A stretch of DNA of 51,736 bases from Gilliamella sp. Choc4-2. GTDB taxonomy: Bacteria > Pseudomonadota > Gammaproteobacteria > Enterobacterales > Orbaceae. The stretch spans positions 1-51,736 of the forward strand of contig NZ_LZHG01000074.1 of assembly GCF_001690355.1 (NCBI RefSeq), written 5' to 3'. Shown here piece by piece: positions 10,529-20,185 of this stretch (within the stretch, counting starts at the first letter, position 1; each line of letters starts with the position of its first letter). The notes beneath the pieces were generated by a model. The model saw nothing but the letters and a program-made list of their open reading frames with translations. It had not been told where the DNA came from and did not search any database. The position numbers were made by a program, and so were the translations under genes.

Positions 10529-10552
10529 TTTTGAATTACAATTAAGGTTAAC

Positions 10553-11587
10553 TTATTTAGTCTTCTTCATTTTCATATCTACAACCATACGACCTCGAAT
10601 TTTACCTGCTTTCATTTCGTCGATCATATCATTGATATCTTCCAATGGCCTTTTTTCAACTATCGGCACGACCTTACCTTCTGCACTAAACTGAAATGCT
10701 TCGGCTAAATCTTCACGAGTGCCAACCAATGAACCTAAAACTTGAATACCATCTAATACTGTTTTAGGAATACTTAAATCCATATTTTCTGAAGGCAGAC
10801 CTAAGGCAACCACTCGCCCTAAAGGTCGCACTGAATTGATAGCTTGATTGAATGCTGTTTTAGTCACAGAAGTTACAACAGCACCGTGCACACCACCACC
10901 AGTATACTTTTTAATATAAGCGCCCACATCTTCAACTTTTCTAGGATTAACGACTAAATCAGCGCCTAATGTTTTACATAATTCTAATTGATTATCACTA
11001 TTACTGATTGCAACGATTTTATTATTAAAAACTTTTTTACCATATTCGATAGCGAGCGTTCCTAATCCACCAATACCAAATACAGCAAGCCATTGCCCTG
11101 GTTTAGTACCAGCCACTTTAATACCCTTATAAGTAGTCACACCAGCGCAAGTTACACTTGTTGCTTGTGCTGGATCAAGCCCTTCTGGCACTTTAACCGC
11201 ATAATCAGCCTTAACTATGCACTGTTCTGCCATACCTCCATCTACGCTATAACCTGAATTTAATGCGCTGCGGCAAAATGTTTCATTTCCAGAAATACAA
11301 TATTCACAAGTACCACAACCTGCATGAAACCATGCAATACTTACTCGATCACCAATTTTTAGACTTTTTACATCTGGGGCAACTTTAGTCACAATCCCTA
11401 CACCTTCATGTCCTATAACGCGTCCAGGTTGTTTACCAAAATCTCCTGCTGCAACATGGAGATCAGTATGGCAAAGACCACAATATTCAACGTCAACAAG
11501 TGCCTCTCCCTCTTCTAAAGGACGAACTGGGATATCTTTAATTTCGACTTGTCCATCGCATTCTTGTTTGATAACAGCAGCTTTCAT
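10553..11587 (-). CDS. adhP: Zinc-dependent alcohol dehydrogenase AdhP
   Basis: Cytoplasmic NAD-dependent dehydrogenase interconverting ethanol and similar primary alcohols with aldehydes. It has 344 residues against 336 in E. coli AdhP, with an added lysine-rich tail (MKMKKTK). Catalytic zinc ligands are seen in CGLCHTD (Cys39) and GHEGVG (His60). Structural zinc cysteines cluster in CGTCEYC...C at about 91-105. The Rossmann motif is GIGGLG near 172-177. AGGAGAAA precedes the ATG. It probably helps redox balance in a fermentative lifestyle (inference). It stands alone between the permease and the MFS gene. Confidence 0.95.
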   Translation of the reverse strand: MKAAVIKQECDGQVEIKDIPVRPLEEGEALVDVEYCGLCHTDLHVAAGDFGKQPGRVIGHEGVGIVTKVAPDVKSLKIGDRVSIAWFHAGCGTCEYCISGNETFCRSALNSGYSVDGGMAEQCIVKADYAVKVPEGLDPAQATSVTCAGVTTYKGIKVAGTKPGQWLAVFGIGGLGTLAIEYGKKVFNNKIVAISNSDNQLELCKTLGADLVVNPRKVEDVGAYIKKYTGGGVHGAVVTSVTKTAFNQAINSVRPLGRVVALGLPSENMDLSIPKTVLDGIQVLGSLVGTREDLAEAFQFSAEGKVVPIVEKRPLEDINDMIDEMKAGKIRGRMVVDMKMKKTK

Positions 11588-11969
11588 ATTTTTCTCCTAA
11601 ATAATTTTAAAGTTAAAATATAATTGATTATCATTCTAAACGAATTATTTTGAAAAAATATGAGTAATTTCACAAATTTATAAAAGAATAATTATTTCTA
11701 CAGCAGTGTAATTACTATGTGGTATTTGTATAACTATTCATTTGTTAGATTATATTTTTGTAAAAAACATCTCAGGATTCTATGCCGTTTGGTAATTAAT
11801 AAAGCCGCAAAAAGTGATATGACTTTAATGGATATGTAAGAAAATCAACAAATATTTAGCTATTTAAAAAAGATAAAGTTTAAGTAATTTTGAAGACAAC
11901 GCTAATATGTTTTTATTTTACAGGAACGAGTAACAAATATTCGTTCCTTATTATTGATAATAATTACGT
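11588..11969. other. Intergenic region with one perfect hairpin
   Basis: About 380 bp between adhP and the MHS transporter, both on the minus strand. The only structure I see is AGGAACGA (11922-11929) with TCGTTCCT (11941-11948), just downstream of the transporter stop. It is probably that gene's transcript end, although its minus-strand tail is A-rich rather than T-rich. The rest is AT-rich and presumably contains the adhP promoter. Confidence 0.5.
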
Positions 11970-13289
11970 TTATTTCATGTCTGTAGCAAGATATTTCTGG
12001 CAATTATTATTGATTAATAAAAATAATCCAATGAAGGCGCCTAAGCAAAATAATCCAACCACATAAATAGTGGGAGCCATTTTACTGACGAAATCACTAA
12101 AAAATGAAATCAGTAAAGGCGTTATGCCTCCTGCAATAGCATAGGCCATATTGAATGAAAACGAGACTCCACTATAACGAATTTGCGCAGGAAACACTTT
12201 AACCATAAAATAAGAAAAAGAACCAACTATACCTATACTAAATCCTGTCAGCGAGTAAGTAATAAATAAAATATGAGGATTATCTAACCAAAAATAAAAG
12301 ATAATGATCATAATTGCTGCAATAAAACATCCAATAAACAAAACATTACCTATAGAAAATCTATCCATCATCATGCCATAGAAAGTGCAGCTTATAATTA
12401 ATCCAATAATTGCTAATATATTACCCTGCAACGCATCAATCGGTGAATAACCAAACTGTTTTTGTAACAAAATTGGCGTCATGAGCATGATAACCATGAT
12501 ACCAGCAGAAAGTACCCATGTAAGTAGCATTGATAAAATGGTTTGAGGCAAGTATTGAGTTAATACCGTAATAACAGGTACTTTTTTAGATAATTCTTGT
12601 TGTTTACGTTTTTTAATTTCAAGAAAAATTGGTGTTTCTTTTAACCAACGACGTAAATACATCGCAATCAATCCAAAAACACCACCAATAATAAATGGAA
12701 TACGCCAGCCCCAATCCATTATCTGTTCAGAAGATAAAAATTTATTCATCGCAGTTGAAACTAATGAACCAAGTAAAATGCCTAGGCTTAAACCACTTGT
12801 TAAAATTCCGCAAGCTAAGCCAATTTTATTTTTCGGTACATGTTCTGCAACAAAAGTCCAAGCTCCAGGGACTTCACCGCCTACAGCTAAGCCTTGACAT
12901 AAGCGCATAAGTAAAAGTAATAAAGGAGCCCAAATACCAATATTTGTGTAAGTGGGTAAACAACCTATAAATAATGTGGGTAATGCCATAAGCAATATGC
13001 TTAGTGTAAACATTCTTTTTCGGCCTAAAAGATCACCAAAGTGCGCCATAATAATTCCACCCAATGGGCGTATTAAATATCCCGCAGCAAAAATACCAAA
13101 TGTTTGAACTTGACTTAACCAAGCTGGCATATCATTTGGAAAAAAGAGATAACCAATAGTTATTGAAAAAAAGACAAAAATAATAAAATCATAAAATTCT
13201 AATGCTCCACCTAATGCAGAAAGCGCCAATGTTTTATAATCTTGATGGTTTAATGTGCGTATCTGCGTAGTGGTTACTATGTCCGGCAT
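11970..13289 (-). CDS. MFS transporter, metabolite:H+ symporter (MHS) type
   Basis: Twelve-helix secondary transporter, about 439 residues. I chose ATG 13289 rather than 13295 because AAGGA is five bases before it. MHS hallmarks are ALGGALEFYDFIIFVFFS in helix 1, PLGGIIMAHFGDLLGRKRM between helices 2 and 3, and RLCQGLAVGGEVPGAWTFVAEHVP in helix 5. This is the ProP/ShiA/KgtP/citrate family, so an organic acid or betaine is the likely substrate. It is divergent from the lacD-type aldolase, with a shared 250-bp upstream region. Confidence 0.9.
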   Translation of the reverse strand: MPDIVTTTQIRTLNHQDYKTLALSALGGALEFYDFIIFVFFSITIGYLFFPNDMPAWLSQVQTFGIFAAGYLIRPLGGIIMAHFGDLLGRKRMFTLSILLMALPTLFIGCLPTYTNIGIWAPLLLLLMRLCQGLAVGGEVPGAWTFVAEHVPKNKIGLACGILTSGLSLGILLGSLVSTAMNKFLSSEQIMDWGWRIPFIIGGVFGLIAMYLRRWLKETPIFLEIKKRKQQELSKKVPVITVLTQYLPQTILSMLLTWVLSAGIMVIMLMTPILLQKQFGYSPIDALQGNILAIIGLIISCTFYGMMMDRFSIGNVLFIGCFIAAIMIIIFYFWLDNPHILFITYSLTGFSIGIVGSFSYFMVKVFPAQIRYSGVSFSFNMAYAIAGGITPLLISFFSDFVSKMAPTIYVVGLFCLGAFIGLFLLINNNCQKYLATDMK

Positions 13290-13537
13290 AATCATCCTTG
13301 TAAATTATTATTTACATTAAACTTTAATATTGTGTATTAATATAACGAATTCCCTAATTTTTGGAAAATAAAATATTAACTAAAAAAGATAATCATAAGT
13401 TTTTTTCAAAAAAAAGTAAAAATAAAAATGAAATATAACAAATGATGGAGATAGATAAAACCAGCACCAAATGATTAATAAACAAGCAAGCAAAAACCTA
13501 CAATGAGAAGATTTTATTCTTAAAGGAGAGTTGCAAA

Positions 13538-14578
13538 ATGGCTATAAAACGTATTACTCGTGGTAAATTCACGCGCATGAAACAATTATCAAATCAAGAT
13601 GGTATTATTGCAGCATTAGCGATTGATCAACGTGGTTCAATGGTTAAAATGATGGAATCTGCTGTTGGGAAAGATCGTTATCATATCGATATGGTGTATG
13701 AATTTAAAGAACTTGTTTCTCAAGAATTAACTAAATATGTTAGTGCAATTTTGTTAGATGAAGAATATGGTTTTAAAGGCATGGCAGCTAAAAATAGCAA
13801 TGCTGGATTAATCATGTCATACGAAAAAACAGGATATGATGCAAATACTCCAGGACGATTACCCGATATTTTGCCTGAGGATTCATTACAACGCCTAATA
13901 AAAAAAGGTGCCGATGCCGCAAAAGTATTGGTTTATTATAATCCGGATGATCCTCAAGATATTTTAGACAAAAAACATGCTTTTTTAGAACGTTTAGGCA
14001 ATGAAGCTAGAGCTGCTGATATTCCTGTATTTGTTGAACCGATTGTATATGATAACGTGATAACCGATGATAAAAGTCCTGAATTTGCAAAAATCAAACC
14101 TCAAAAAGTCATCAATACGATAAAAGAGTTTACTAAAGAACAGTATTATATTGATATTTTAAAACTCGAAGTTCCCGTATTGTTTAAGAATGTAGAAGGC
14201 TTTAACGACAACAATGTGGTTGTTTACACACAAAAACAAGCTGCTGACTATTTTAAACAAGCAAGTGAAGTAGCAACCCGCCCTTTTATCTATTTAAGTG
14301 CTGGTGTACCAACAAAGACCTTCCACCAAGAACTTATTTTTGCCGGTGAAAATGGCGCCAAATATAGCGGCATCCTTGGAGGGAGAGCAACATGGTTTGA
14401 AGGTGTTGCAGCCTATGCTAATGGCGGTAAAGAAGGTTTAAAACTTTGGCTAGATCAAACTGGTCGTGAAAATGTTGAGCATCTCAATAAGATATTAAAA
14501 CAATATGCAACACCTTGGTATGATGTTTATGGTGGTAAAGATAGCATTGAAATTATTGATCTTGAATTAGGAAATTGA
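13538..14578 (+). CDS. lacD: Class I tagatose-1,6-bisphosphate aldolase (LacD family)
   Basis: Cleaves tagatose-1,6-bisphosphate (and often related ketose bisphosphates) into DHAP and glyceraldehyde-3-phosphate through a Schiff base. It has 346 residues. Residues equivalent to the Gram-positive LacD active site appear with a constant offset of four: Lys129 (GADAAKVLVYY), Glu167 (PVFVEP) and Schiff-base Lys209 (IDILKLEVPV). ALAIDQRGSM and GRATWFEGVAAY are further family signatures. A strong AAAGGAGAG precedes the ATG. No tagatose kinase (LacC) or isomerase lies beside it, so it acts with genes elsewhere. LacD is best known from Firmicutes, so horizontal origin is possible. Confidence 0.9.
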   Translation: MAIKRITRGKFTRMKQLSNQDGIIAALAIDQRGSMVKMMESAVGKDRYHIDMVYEFKELVSQELTKYVSAILLDEEYGFKGMAAKNSNAGLIMSYEKTGYDANTPGRLPDILPEDSLQRLIKKGADAAKVLVYYNPDDPQDILDKKHAFLERLGNEARAADIPVFVEPIVYDNVITDDKSPEFAKIKPQKVINTIKEFTKEQYYIDILKLEVPVLFKNVEGFNDNNVVVYTQKQAADYFKQASEVATRPFIYLSAGVPTKTFHQELIFAGENGAKYSGILGGRATWFEGVAAYANGGKEGLKLWLDQTGRENVEHLNKILKQYATPWYDVYGGKDSIEIIDLELGN

Positions 14579-14660
14579 TTAACATTAACCAATTATTTAT
14601 AGTTATAATATAGTTGGTTATAATTAGAGAAAAAAGCTTTTCCTATTATCTGTTTTATCG

Positions 14661-14695
14661 TTCCGTCAATCAACATTGGCGGAATTTTATTTTTA
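14661..14695 (+). terminator. Terminator of the lacD-type gene
   Basis: TTCCGTCAA (14661-14669) pairs with TTGGCGGAA (14676-14684, one G-T pair) and is followed by TTTTATTTTT. It lies 80 bp after the stop codon. Confidence 0.85.
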
Positions 14696-14810
14696 AACAA
14701 GATTTCTATAGTTCCTATTGTTACTAATTAAATCATTTTATTAAAAATGCAACCTAAGCAGAGTTGATATATAATATGCAAAAATAAATATCAGCAGAGA
14801 TAACTTTATA

Positions 14811-15725
14811 GTGCCTAAAAAAAATGCCTCACTACAAAATAAAAATCTCATTGAACAGTTTTTAAACTCAATATGGTTAGAACGTAATTTAGCTGAAAAT
14901 ACGATTGATTCTTACAAACTTGATTTATTATCACTTAGTCAATCACTACAACAGCAAGATGTCAGCTTCCTTACAGCAGAAACACATAATTTACAATATT
15001 TTTTAATGCAACGAGTTAATGATGGTTATAAAACCAGCAGCTCCGCTCGTTTGCTTAGTGCCACTAAACGTTTCTTTCAATATTTATATCAAGAAAATTA
15101 CCGTAACGATGATCCAACCGCCGTTCTTTCATCACCAAAATTAGCAAAGAAGCTACCTAAAGATCTTACTGAATCACAAGTTGAAGCCTTGCTTAATTCA
15201 CCCAATATTGAAGATTCAATCGAACTTCGTGATAAAGCAATGTTAGAGGTTCTTTATGCAACTGGTTTGCGTGTTTCCGAATTAGTTAATTTAGAAATCA
15301 GCGATATTAGTTTGCGTCAAGGCGTAGTAAGAGTAGTAGGTAAAGGCAATAAAGAACGTTTAGTGCCACTCGGCGAAGAGGCAATTTATTGGCTTGAGTA
15401 TTATTTTAAATATGCTCGCGATGATCTATTAAAAAATGGGCCTGTAGATGTACTTTTTCCAAGTCGCTTAGGCAAAAAAATGACACGACAGACATTCTGG
15501 CATCGAATAAAATATTATGCGATACTAATTGATATAAATGTTGAATTACTTTCTCCTCATGTTCTTCGCCATGCTTTCGCAACGCATTTGCTTAATCACG
15601 GTGCAGATTTGCGCGTTGTTCAAATGCTATTGGGGCACAGTAGTTTGTCAACAACACAAATATATACACATGTCGCTACAGAAAGATTAAAACAGTTACA
15701 TAGTAAACATCATCCTCGAGCTTAA
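14811..15725 (+). CDS. xerD: Site-specific tyrosine recombinase XerD
   Basis: Resolves chromosome dimers at dif together with XerC. It has 304 residues starting at GTG (E. coli 298). The N-terminal SAM-like domain contains WLERNLAENTIDSYKLDL. The catalytic residues are visible as Arg in ATGLRVSE, Lys in GKGNKER, His-x-x-Arg in SPHVLRHAFATHLL, His in LLGHSSLSTTQ and the nucleophile Tyr in IYTHV. It is the first gene of the conserved xerD-dsbC-recJ cluster, 24 bp before dsbC. Confidence 0.97.
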   Translation: MPKKNASLQNKNLIEQFLNSIWLERNLAENTIDSYKLDLLSLSQSLQQQDVSFLTAETHNLQYFLMQRVNDGYKTSSSARLLSATKRFFQYLYQENYRNDDPTAVLSSPKLAKKLPKDLTESQVEALLNSPNIEDSIELRDKAMLEVLYATGLRVSELVNLEISDISLRQGVVRVVGKGNKERLVPLGEEAIYWLEYYFKYARDDLLKNGPVDVLFPSRLGKKMTRQTFWHRIKYYAILIDINVELLSPHVLRHAFATHLLNHGADLRVVQMLLGHSSLSTTQIYTHVATERLKQLHSKHHPRA

Positions 15726-15749
15726 AGCTTACAAAATAAGGATAATTAA

Positions 15750-16454
15750 ATGAAAAAATTAATTTTAGGTTTAAGTATTGCATTAATTACAACGCCATTA
15801 CTGGCTAGCAACAATGATATTTCCAATACAATGAAAAAATTAGGTTATGAAGACAAAGATTTTAAAATTTCAAATAGTCCAGTCAATGGATTAAAAAATG
15901 TGATGACCCCCGACGGTCTATTTTATGTTTCCGATGATGGTAAATACTTAACACAAGGTCCTATTTACAACTTTGAAGGTAACGAACCTGAAAATATTGC
16001 GAATAATAACAATTTAAACCTAATAAAATCAATTGAAAAAGATGCCATTGTTTACAAAGCGAAAAATGAAAAATATATCATTTTTGTATTTACTGATTAT
16101 ACCTGCCATTACTGCAAATTACTGCACGAAAATATTAACCAATATCTAGATGTGGGTATTTCAGTACACTATTTTGCTTTTCCTCGTGCTGGCGCTGATA
16201 GTGAGATAGGCAAAAATATGCAATCAATTTGGAGTATGGCTGATCGTAAATCGGCATTTGAAAAAGCCTATAAAGGCGAATCAATTTCTCCGGCAAATAG
16301 TATGATACCTTATGTAACCCAACAATTTAACATAGGTAGGCAGCTTGGTATTAATGGTACACCTGCGATTGTTTTACCAAATGGACAACTTGTTTCAGGT
16401 TATGTACCTGCAGACAAATTAATTGATATTTTAGCTAAAAAATCAACCAATTAA
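15750..16454 (+). CDS. dsbC: Thiol:disulfide isomerase DsbC, variant with only two cysteines
   Basis: Periplasmic homodimeric disulfide isomerase. It has 234 residues with a signal peptide of about 19 residues. The order is an N-terminal dimerisation domain (about 20-80), a linker, and a thioredoxin domain with active site FTDYTCHYC (Cys119, Cys122) and cis-proline NGTPAIV. Two oddities stand out. The active site is CHYC where E. coli has CGYC. The structural disulfide pair of E. coli (Cys141-Cys163 of the mature protein) is absent: the matching positions read IWSMADRKSAF and SPANSM, so both cysteines are lost together. AAGGA precedes the ATG. It lies between xerD and recJ as in E. coli. Confidence 0.93.
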   Translation: MKKLILGLSIALITTPLLASNNDISNTMKKLGYEDKDFKISNSPVNGLKNVMTPDGLFYVSDDGKYLTQGPIYNFEGNEPENIANNNNLNLIKSIEKDAIVYKAKNEKYIIFVFTDYTCHYCKLLHENINQYLDVGISVHYFAFPRAGADSEIGKNMQSIWSMADRKSAFEKAYKGESISPANSMIPYVTQQFNIGRQLGINGTPAIVLPNGQLVSGYVPADKLIDILAKKSTN

Positions 16455-16504
16455 TTTGTAGCAAGTTTATAATAAATTAAAATTTAAGCTTAATGTGAAG
16501 ATAC

Positions 16505-16525
16505 ATGTTAGCATAATGCTAACAT
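16505..16525 (+). repeat. Perfect inverted repeat directly before recJ
   Basis: ATGTTAGCA (16505-16513) and TGCTAACAT (16517-16525) form a 9-bp stem with a 3-nt loop ending seven bases before the recJ start codon. There is no T-run and no purine-rich Shine-Dalgarno other than AAGA. It may lower recJ translation or serve as a protein site. Confidence 0.7.
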
Positions 16526-16532
16526 TAAGAAT

Positions 16533-18263
16533 ATGAATAAACTACTACATCGTAAATTACCAGAATCACTTCCAGAGTTGTCAAAAGATATCCCATTATT
16601 ATTGCGGAGAATTTTTGCCCTGCGTGGTATCACATGCATGCAAGAGCTTGATTATACGACACGAAATTTATGTAATTATGATAAGTTATATGGTATCGAT
16701 AATGCAGTTGAAATTCTTTATACAGCAATGGTGAGTAATAAACGTATTATGATCGTTGGTGATTTTGATACCGACGGTGCGACGAGTACCGCTCTTGCTG
16801 TTAAAGCGCTAAAAGCAATGGGATGCCAATTTGTTGATTATATTATTCCAGATCGTTTTGAAGATGGTTATGGTTTAAGTATAAGTGTCGTTGAAAAAGC
16901 TATTTTACAAAAAACAGATCTCATTATTACGGTAGACAATGGTATTTCAGCAGTTGATGCAGTTGAATTTGCTAAGCAAGCTAACTTGACAGTAATTATT
17001 ACTGATCACCATTTATGTCCCGAACAATTGCCAAATGCCGATGCGATAATTAATCCTAATTTGCCGGATTGTTCTTTTCCATCTAAACACTTAGCTGGTG
17101 TTGGTGTAACATTTTATTTTATGTTAGCGTTGCGCGCTAAATTACGACAAGAAAATTGGTTTTCTAACAAAAATTTGATCGAATATAATATTGCTAATTT
17201 ATTAGATTTAGTGGCATTAGGTACCATTGCTGACGTAGTTAAACTTGATCATAATAACCGTATATTAGTTCACCAAGGTGTGAAAAGAATACGCTCAAAT
17301 TATTGCTGTGAAGGAATCAAAGCATTATTACATATAGCCAAAAAAGACCCTTCTTCCTTTACCTCTACAGATCTCGCCTTTTATATTGCACCAAGATTAA
17401 ATGCTGCAGGAAGAATGGATAATATGTCACTTGGCGTTGAATTATTACTTTGTGATAACTATGATATAGCGCTTAATAAAGCAACTGATCTTGATAATCT
17501 CAATAGTGATCGAAAGTTAATTGAGCAGGCTATGCACAAAGAAGCCTTAGCATTTGTTGAGGAAATAGAAAAACAAAATATTTCTATTCCAAATTCTTTA
17601 GTTGTTTATCATCCTGATTGGCATCAAGGGATTATCGGTATATTATCAGCTCGTTTAAAAGATAAATATTACCGACCAGTTATTTCATTCGCTTCAGCAC
17701 AAAATGGTTTTTTAAAAGGTTCTGGGCGTTCTATTCAAGGTGTTCATCTACGCGATCTACTTGACGAATTAGATCAAATGCACCCTGATCTTTTAGTCAG
17801 TTTTGGTGGTCATTCAATGGCTGTAGGTTTAACAATACGCGAAGAAAATTTAGCCTATTTTAGACAATGTTTTGATTCTCTTTTAGTTAACCGATTAAAT
17901 TCAAATACATTAAATCAGGTTATTGAAACTGATGGTGAAGTAGATAAACAAGATTTTACCTATTCTGTAGCTAAGCTGCTAAAAGAATCAGGACCATGGG
18001 GAGAAGGTTTTTCTGAACCAATTTTTGATGGTGAATTTGTTATTCACCAACAAAGATTATTAGCAGACAAACATTTAAAACTACTATTAGAACCCGTAAA
18101 TAGTAGCATACTTATTGAAGGTATTGCGTTTAATGTCAACCGACTTGAGTGGCCAGATCATTCCATAAAAAAAGTTAAAATTGTTTACCATTTAGATGTT
18201 GATGAATTTCGAGGTAATCAAGCTGTTAAATTATTAATTAGGCATTTGTGGCCTATCGCTTAA
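16533..18263 (+). CDS. recJ: Single-strand DNA exonuclease RecJ
   Basis: 5'-to-3' single-strand exonuclease acting in RecF-pathway recombination and mismatch repair. It has 576 residues, the normal length. DHH phosphoesterase motifs are visible: VGDFDTDGATSTALAV (motif I), VDNGIS, TDHHLCPEQLPNADAIINPN (motif III), DLVALGTIADVV, and the DHHA1 region with GSGRSIQGVHLRDLLDEL and FGGHSMAVGL. The start is an ATG with poor ribosome binding, right behind a hairpin. It is third in the xerD-dsbC-recJ cluster. Confidence 0.97.
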   Translation: MNKLLHRKLPESLPELSKDIPLLLRRIFALRGITCMQELDYTTRNLCNYDKLYGIDNAVEILYTAMVSNKRIMIVGDFDTDGATSTALAVKALKAMGCQFVDYIIPDRFEDGYGLSISVVEKAILQKTDLIITVDNGISAVDAVEFAKQANLTVIITDHHLCPEQLPNADAIINPNLPDCSFPSKHLAGVGVTFYFMLALRAKLRQENWFSNKNLIEYNIANLLDLVALGTIADVVKLDHNNRILVHQGVKRIRSNYCCEGIKALLHIAKKDPSSFTSTDLAFYIAPRLNAAGRMDNMSLGVELLLCDNYDIALNKATDLDNLNSDRKLIEQAMHKEALAFVEEIEKQNISIPNSLVVYHPDWHQGIIGILSARLKDKYYRPVISFASAQNGFLKGSGRSIQGVHLRDLLDELDQMHPDLLVSFGGHSMAVGLTIREENLAYFRQCFDSLLVNRLNSNTLNQVIETDGEVDKQDFTYSVAKLLKESGPWGEGFSEPIFDGEFVIHQQRLLADKHLKLLLEPVNSSILIEGIAFNVNRLEWPDHSIKKVKIVYHLDVDEFRGNQAVKLLIRHLWPIA

Positions 18264-18387
18264 GCAAGAAAAATCGATTATAATTATTAAATTGTTTCAA
18301 ATTTACATAAAATGATTATTTGAAATAATATTGATAAAAATGAGATATTTTTACCTACAAAATTTTATACAAAATTAAGGACTAAAA

Positions 18388-19779
18388 ATGCGTATTCATA
18401 TTCTTGGAATTTGCGGCACATTTATGGCAGGAATTGCATTAATAGCTCGTTCACTTGGTCATAAAGTAACAGGATCAGATAAAAATGTATATCCTCCAAT
18501 GAGCACCCTTTTAAAAAAAGAAAATATTGATATCATTGAAGGCTATGATCCATCGCAACTCAATCCTATACCAGATTTAGTAATTATTGGTAACGCATTA
18601 TCAAGGGGCAATCCTTGTATTGAGTATATATTAGATAATAATATCCCTTACATTTCAGCACCGCAATGGTTGCATGATAACGTTTTACGAGATCGCTGGG
18701 TCATTGCCGTGGCAGGCACACATGGTAAAACCACAACAGCAGGGATGGTCAACTGGATTTTAGAAAAACAAGGTTATCAACAAGGTTTTATTATTGGTGG
18801 AGTACCGGGTAATTTTGATGTTTCCGCAAGGTTAGGAGAAAGTAACTTTTTTGTGATTGAAGCGGATGAATATGATTGTTCATTTTTTGATAAGCGATCA
18901 AAATTCATGCACTATTGCCCTAAAACACTTATCATGAACAATTTAGAATTTGATCATGCTGATATTTTTGATGATCTAAATTCTATTCAAAAACAATTTC
19001 ATCATTTAGTACGATTAGTGCCAAGTAATGGACTTATTATATCACCTCATGAAGATGTAAATCTCAAGCAAGTACTGACCAAAGGCTGTTGGAGTGAACA
19101 AGTATTTACCGAGTCTGAAACTGGTTGGTTAGCACAACGAATTAATAATGATGCAAGTCATTTCGCCGTCTATTTAAATAGCCAAAAGGTGGGGGAAGTT
19201 GAATATTCACTTGTAGGTGAACATAATATGCATAATGCGTTAATGGCAATAGCTGCAGCTTATAATGTTGGTATTAAACCTGATGATGCTTGTTTAGCTC
19301 TCAGTTCTTTTGTTAATGCTAAACGGCGTTTAGAACTTTATGGTGAAGTCAATCATATTGAAATTTATGACGATTTTGCTCATCATCCAACAGCTATCTT
19401 AGCTACACTTGAAGCACTACGCAGTAAAATTGGCGAAAACCGCCGTATTCTTGCTGTATTAGAGCCTCGTTCAAATACTATGAAATTAGGTATATCGAAA
19501 GATGAATTAGCGCCATCATTAGGTCGTGCTGATGAAGTTTTTATATTCCAACCTGAACAATTACCCTGGTTAGTGGCTGATGTTGTTGATGCCTGTATTC
19601 AGCCTGCATATTGGTCAGGTGATATCGATTTACTTGTTGAAATGATAACTAAATCAGCTAAATCAACTGATGCAATTTTAATTATGAGTAATGGTGGCTT
19701 TGGCGGTATTCATAAAAAGATTTTAAAAAAATTAGAAAAACAAGAAATTAAAGAACGCGAAGAGCAACAATCAATTTAG
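18388..19779 (+). CDS. mpl: UDP-MurNAc:tripeptide ligase Mpl
   Basis: Ligates recycled murein tripeptide to UDP-N-acetylmuramate, saving cell-wall material. At 463 residues it is the usual length for Mpl. The N-terminal nucleotide fold MRIHILGICGTFMAGIA, the ATP loop AGTHGKTTTAGM (near 111-122), the NLEFDHADIFDDL segment and the C-terminal DDFAHHPTAI block are Mur-ligase signatures. The GICGTFMAG start is specific to Mpl over MurC. AAGGA precedes the ATG. A long AT-rich hairpin follows. Confidence 0.96.
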   Translation: MRIHILGICGTFMAGIALIARSLGHKVTGSDKNVYPPMSTLLKKENIDIIEGYDPSQLNPIPDLVIIGNALSRGNPCIEYILDNNIPYISAPQWLHDNVLRDRWVIAVAGTHGKTTTAGMVNWILEKQGYQQGFIIGGVPGNFDVSARLGESNFFVIEADEYDCSFFDKRSKFMHYCPKTLIMNNLEFDHADIFDDLNSIQKQFHHLVRLVPSNGLIISPHEDVNLKQVLTKGCWSEQVFTESETGWLAQRINNDASHFAVYLNSQKVGEVEYSLVGEHNMHNALMAIAAAYNVGIKPDDACLALSSFVNAKRRLELYGEVNHIEIYDDFAHHPTAILATLEALRSKIGENRRILAVLEPRSNTMKLGISKDELAPSLGRADEVFIFQPEQLPWLVADVVDACIQPAYWSGDIDLLVEMITKSAKSTDAILIMSNGGFGGIHKKILKKLEKQEIKEREEQQSI

Positions 19780-19790
19780 AAAATACTCAA

Positions 19791-19833
19791 TATTTATAAG
19801 ATATATCATGTCGTATGGCATATCTTATAAATA
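19791..19833. repeat. 14-bp perfect inverted repeat after mpl
   Basis: TATTTATAAGATAT (19791-19804) and ATATCTTATAAATA (19820-19833) are exact inverted copies around a 15-nt loop, starting 12 bp after the mpl stop. No T-run follows, so it is at best an imperfect terminator. It may instead protect the mpl mRNA 3' end. Confidence 0.7.
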
Positions 19834-20185
19834 TACATTTTAATAATTACATCTATTTAATCTTTACTCTTCCAACAATTTTTTACTCACAAAAGATATC
19901 AATTAAGCTAACAATTAAAAGAAATTTCCTATCAATTTATATTAACAAACACTTTTAATCCCAAAACCACAAAATATTAATAGTTAACATAGTAATTAAA
20001 TTTAAGTAATTTATACTTATACTTTTTTTCTTGCCTTAAATTAACGACTAAACTAATTTATTATTAATCTACTGTTATCTCGTCAATTAATAATAAAATT
20101 ACTTTAGTGTTGCGCTAGGTGCTGCTAAACTAACTAGCATTTTTTAGTATATTTTTAAATATAATTATTTTTTCAGGATAAATTT
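19834..20185 (+). other. mpl-proS intergenic region with a possible leader terminator
   Basis: About 350 bp without a gene. GCTAG (20114-20118) and CTAGC (20134-20138) are followed by ATTTTTTAG, a weak terminator-like element 45 bp before proS. It could be the end of an upstream short transcript or an attenuator of proS. I saw no T-box or leader peptide, and T-boxes are not expected in this group. Confidence 0.35.

Noticed and set aside
20090-20185. T-box or amino-acid riboswitch before proS
   Set aside because: No specifier or T-box core is seen, and such leaders are not expected in gammaproteobacteria. Only a weak hairpin with a T-run exists.
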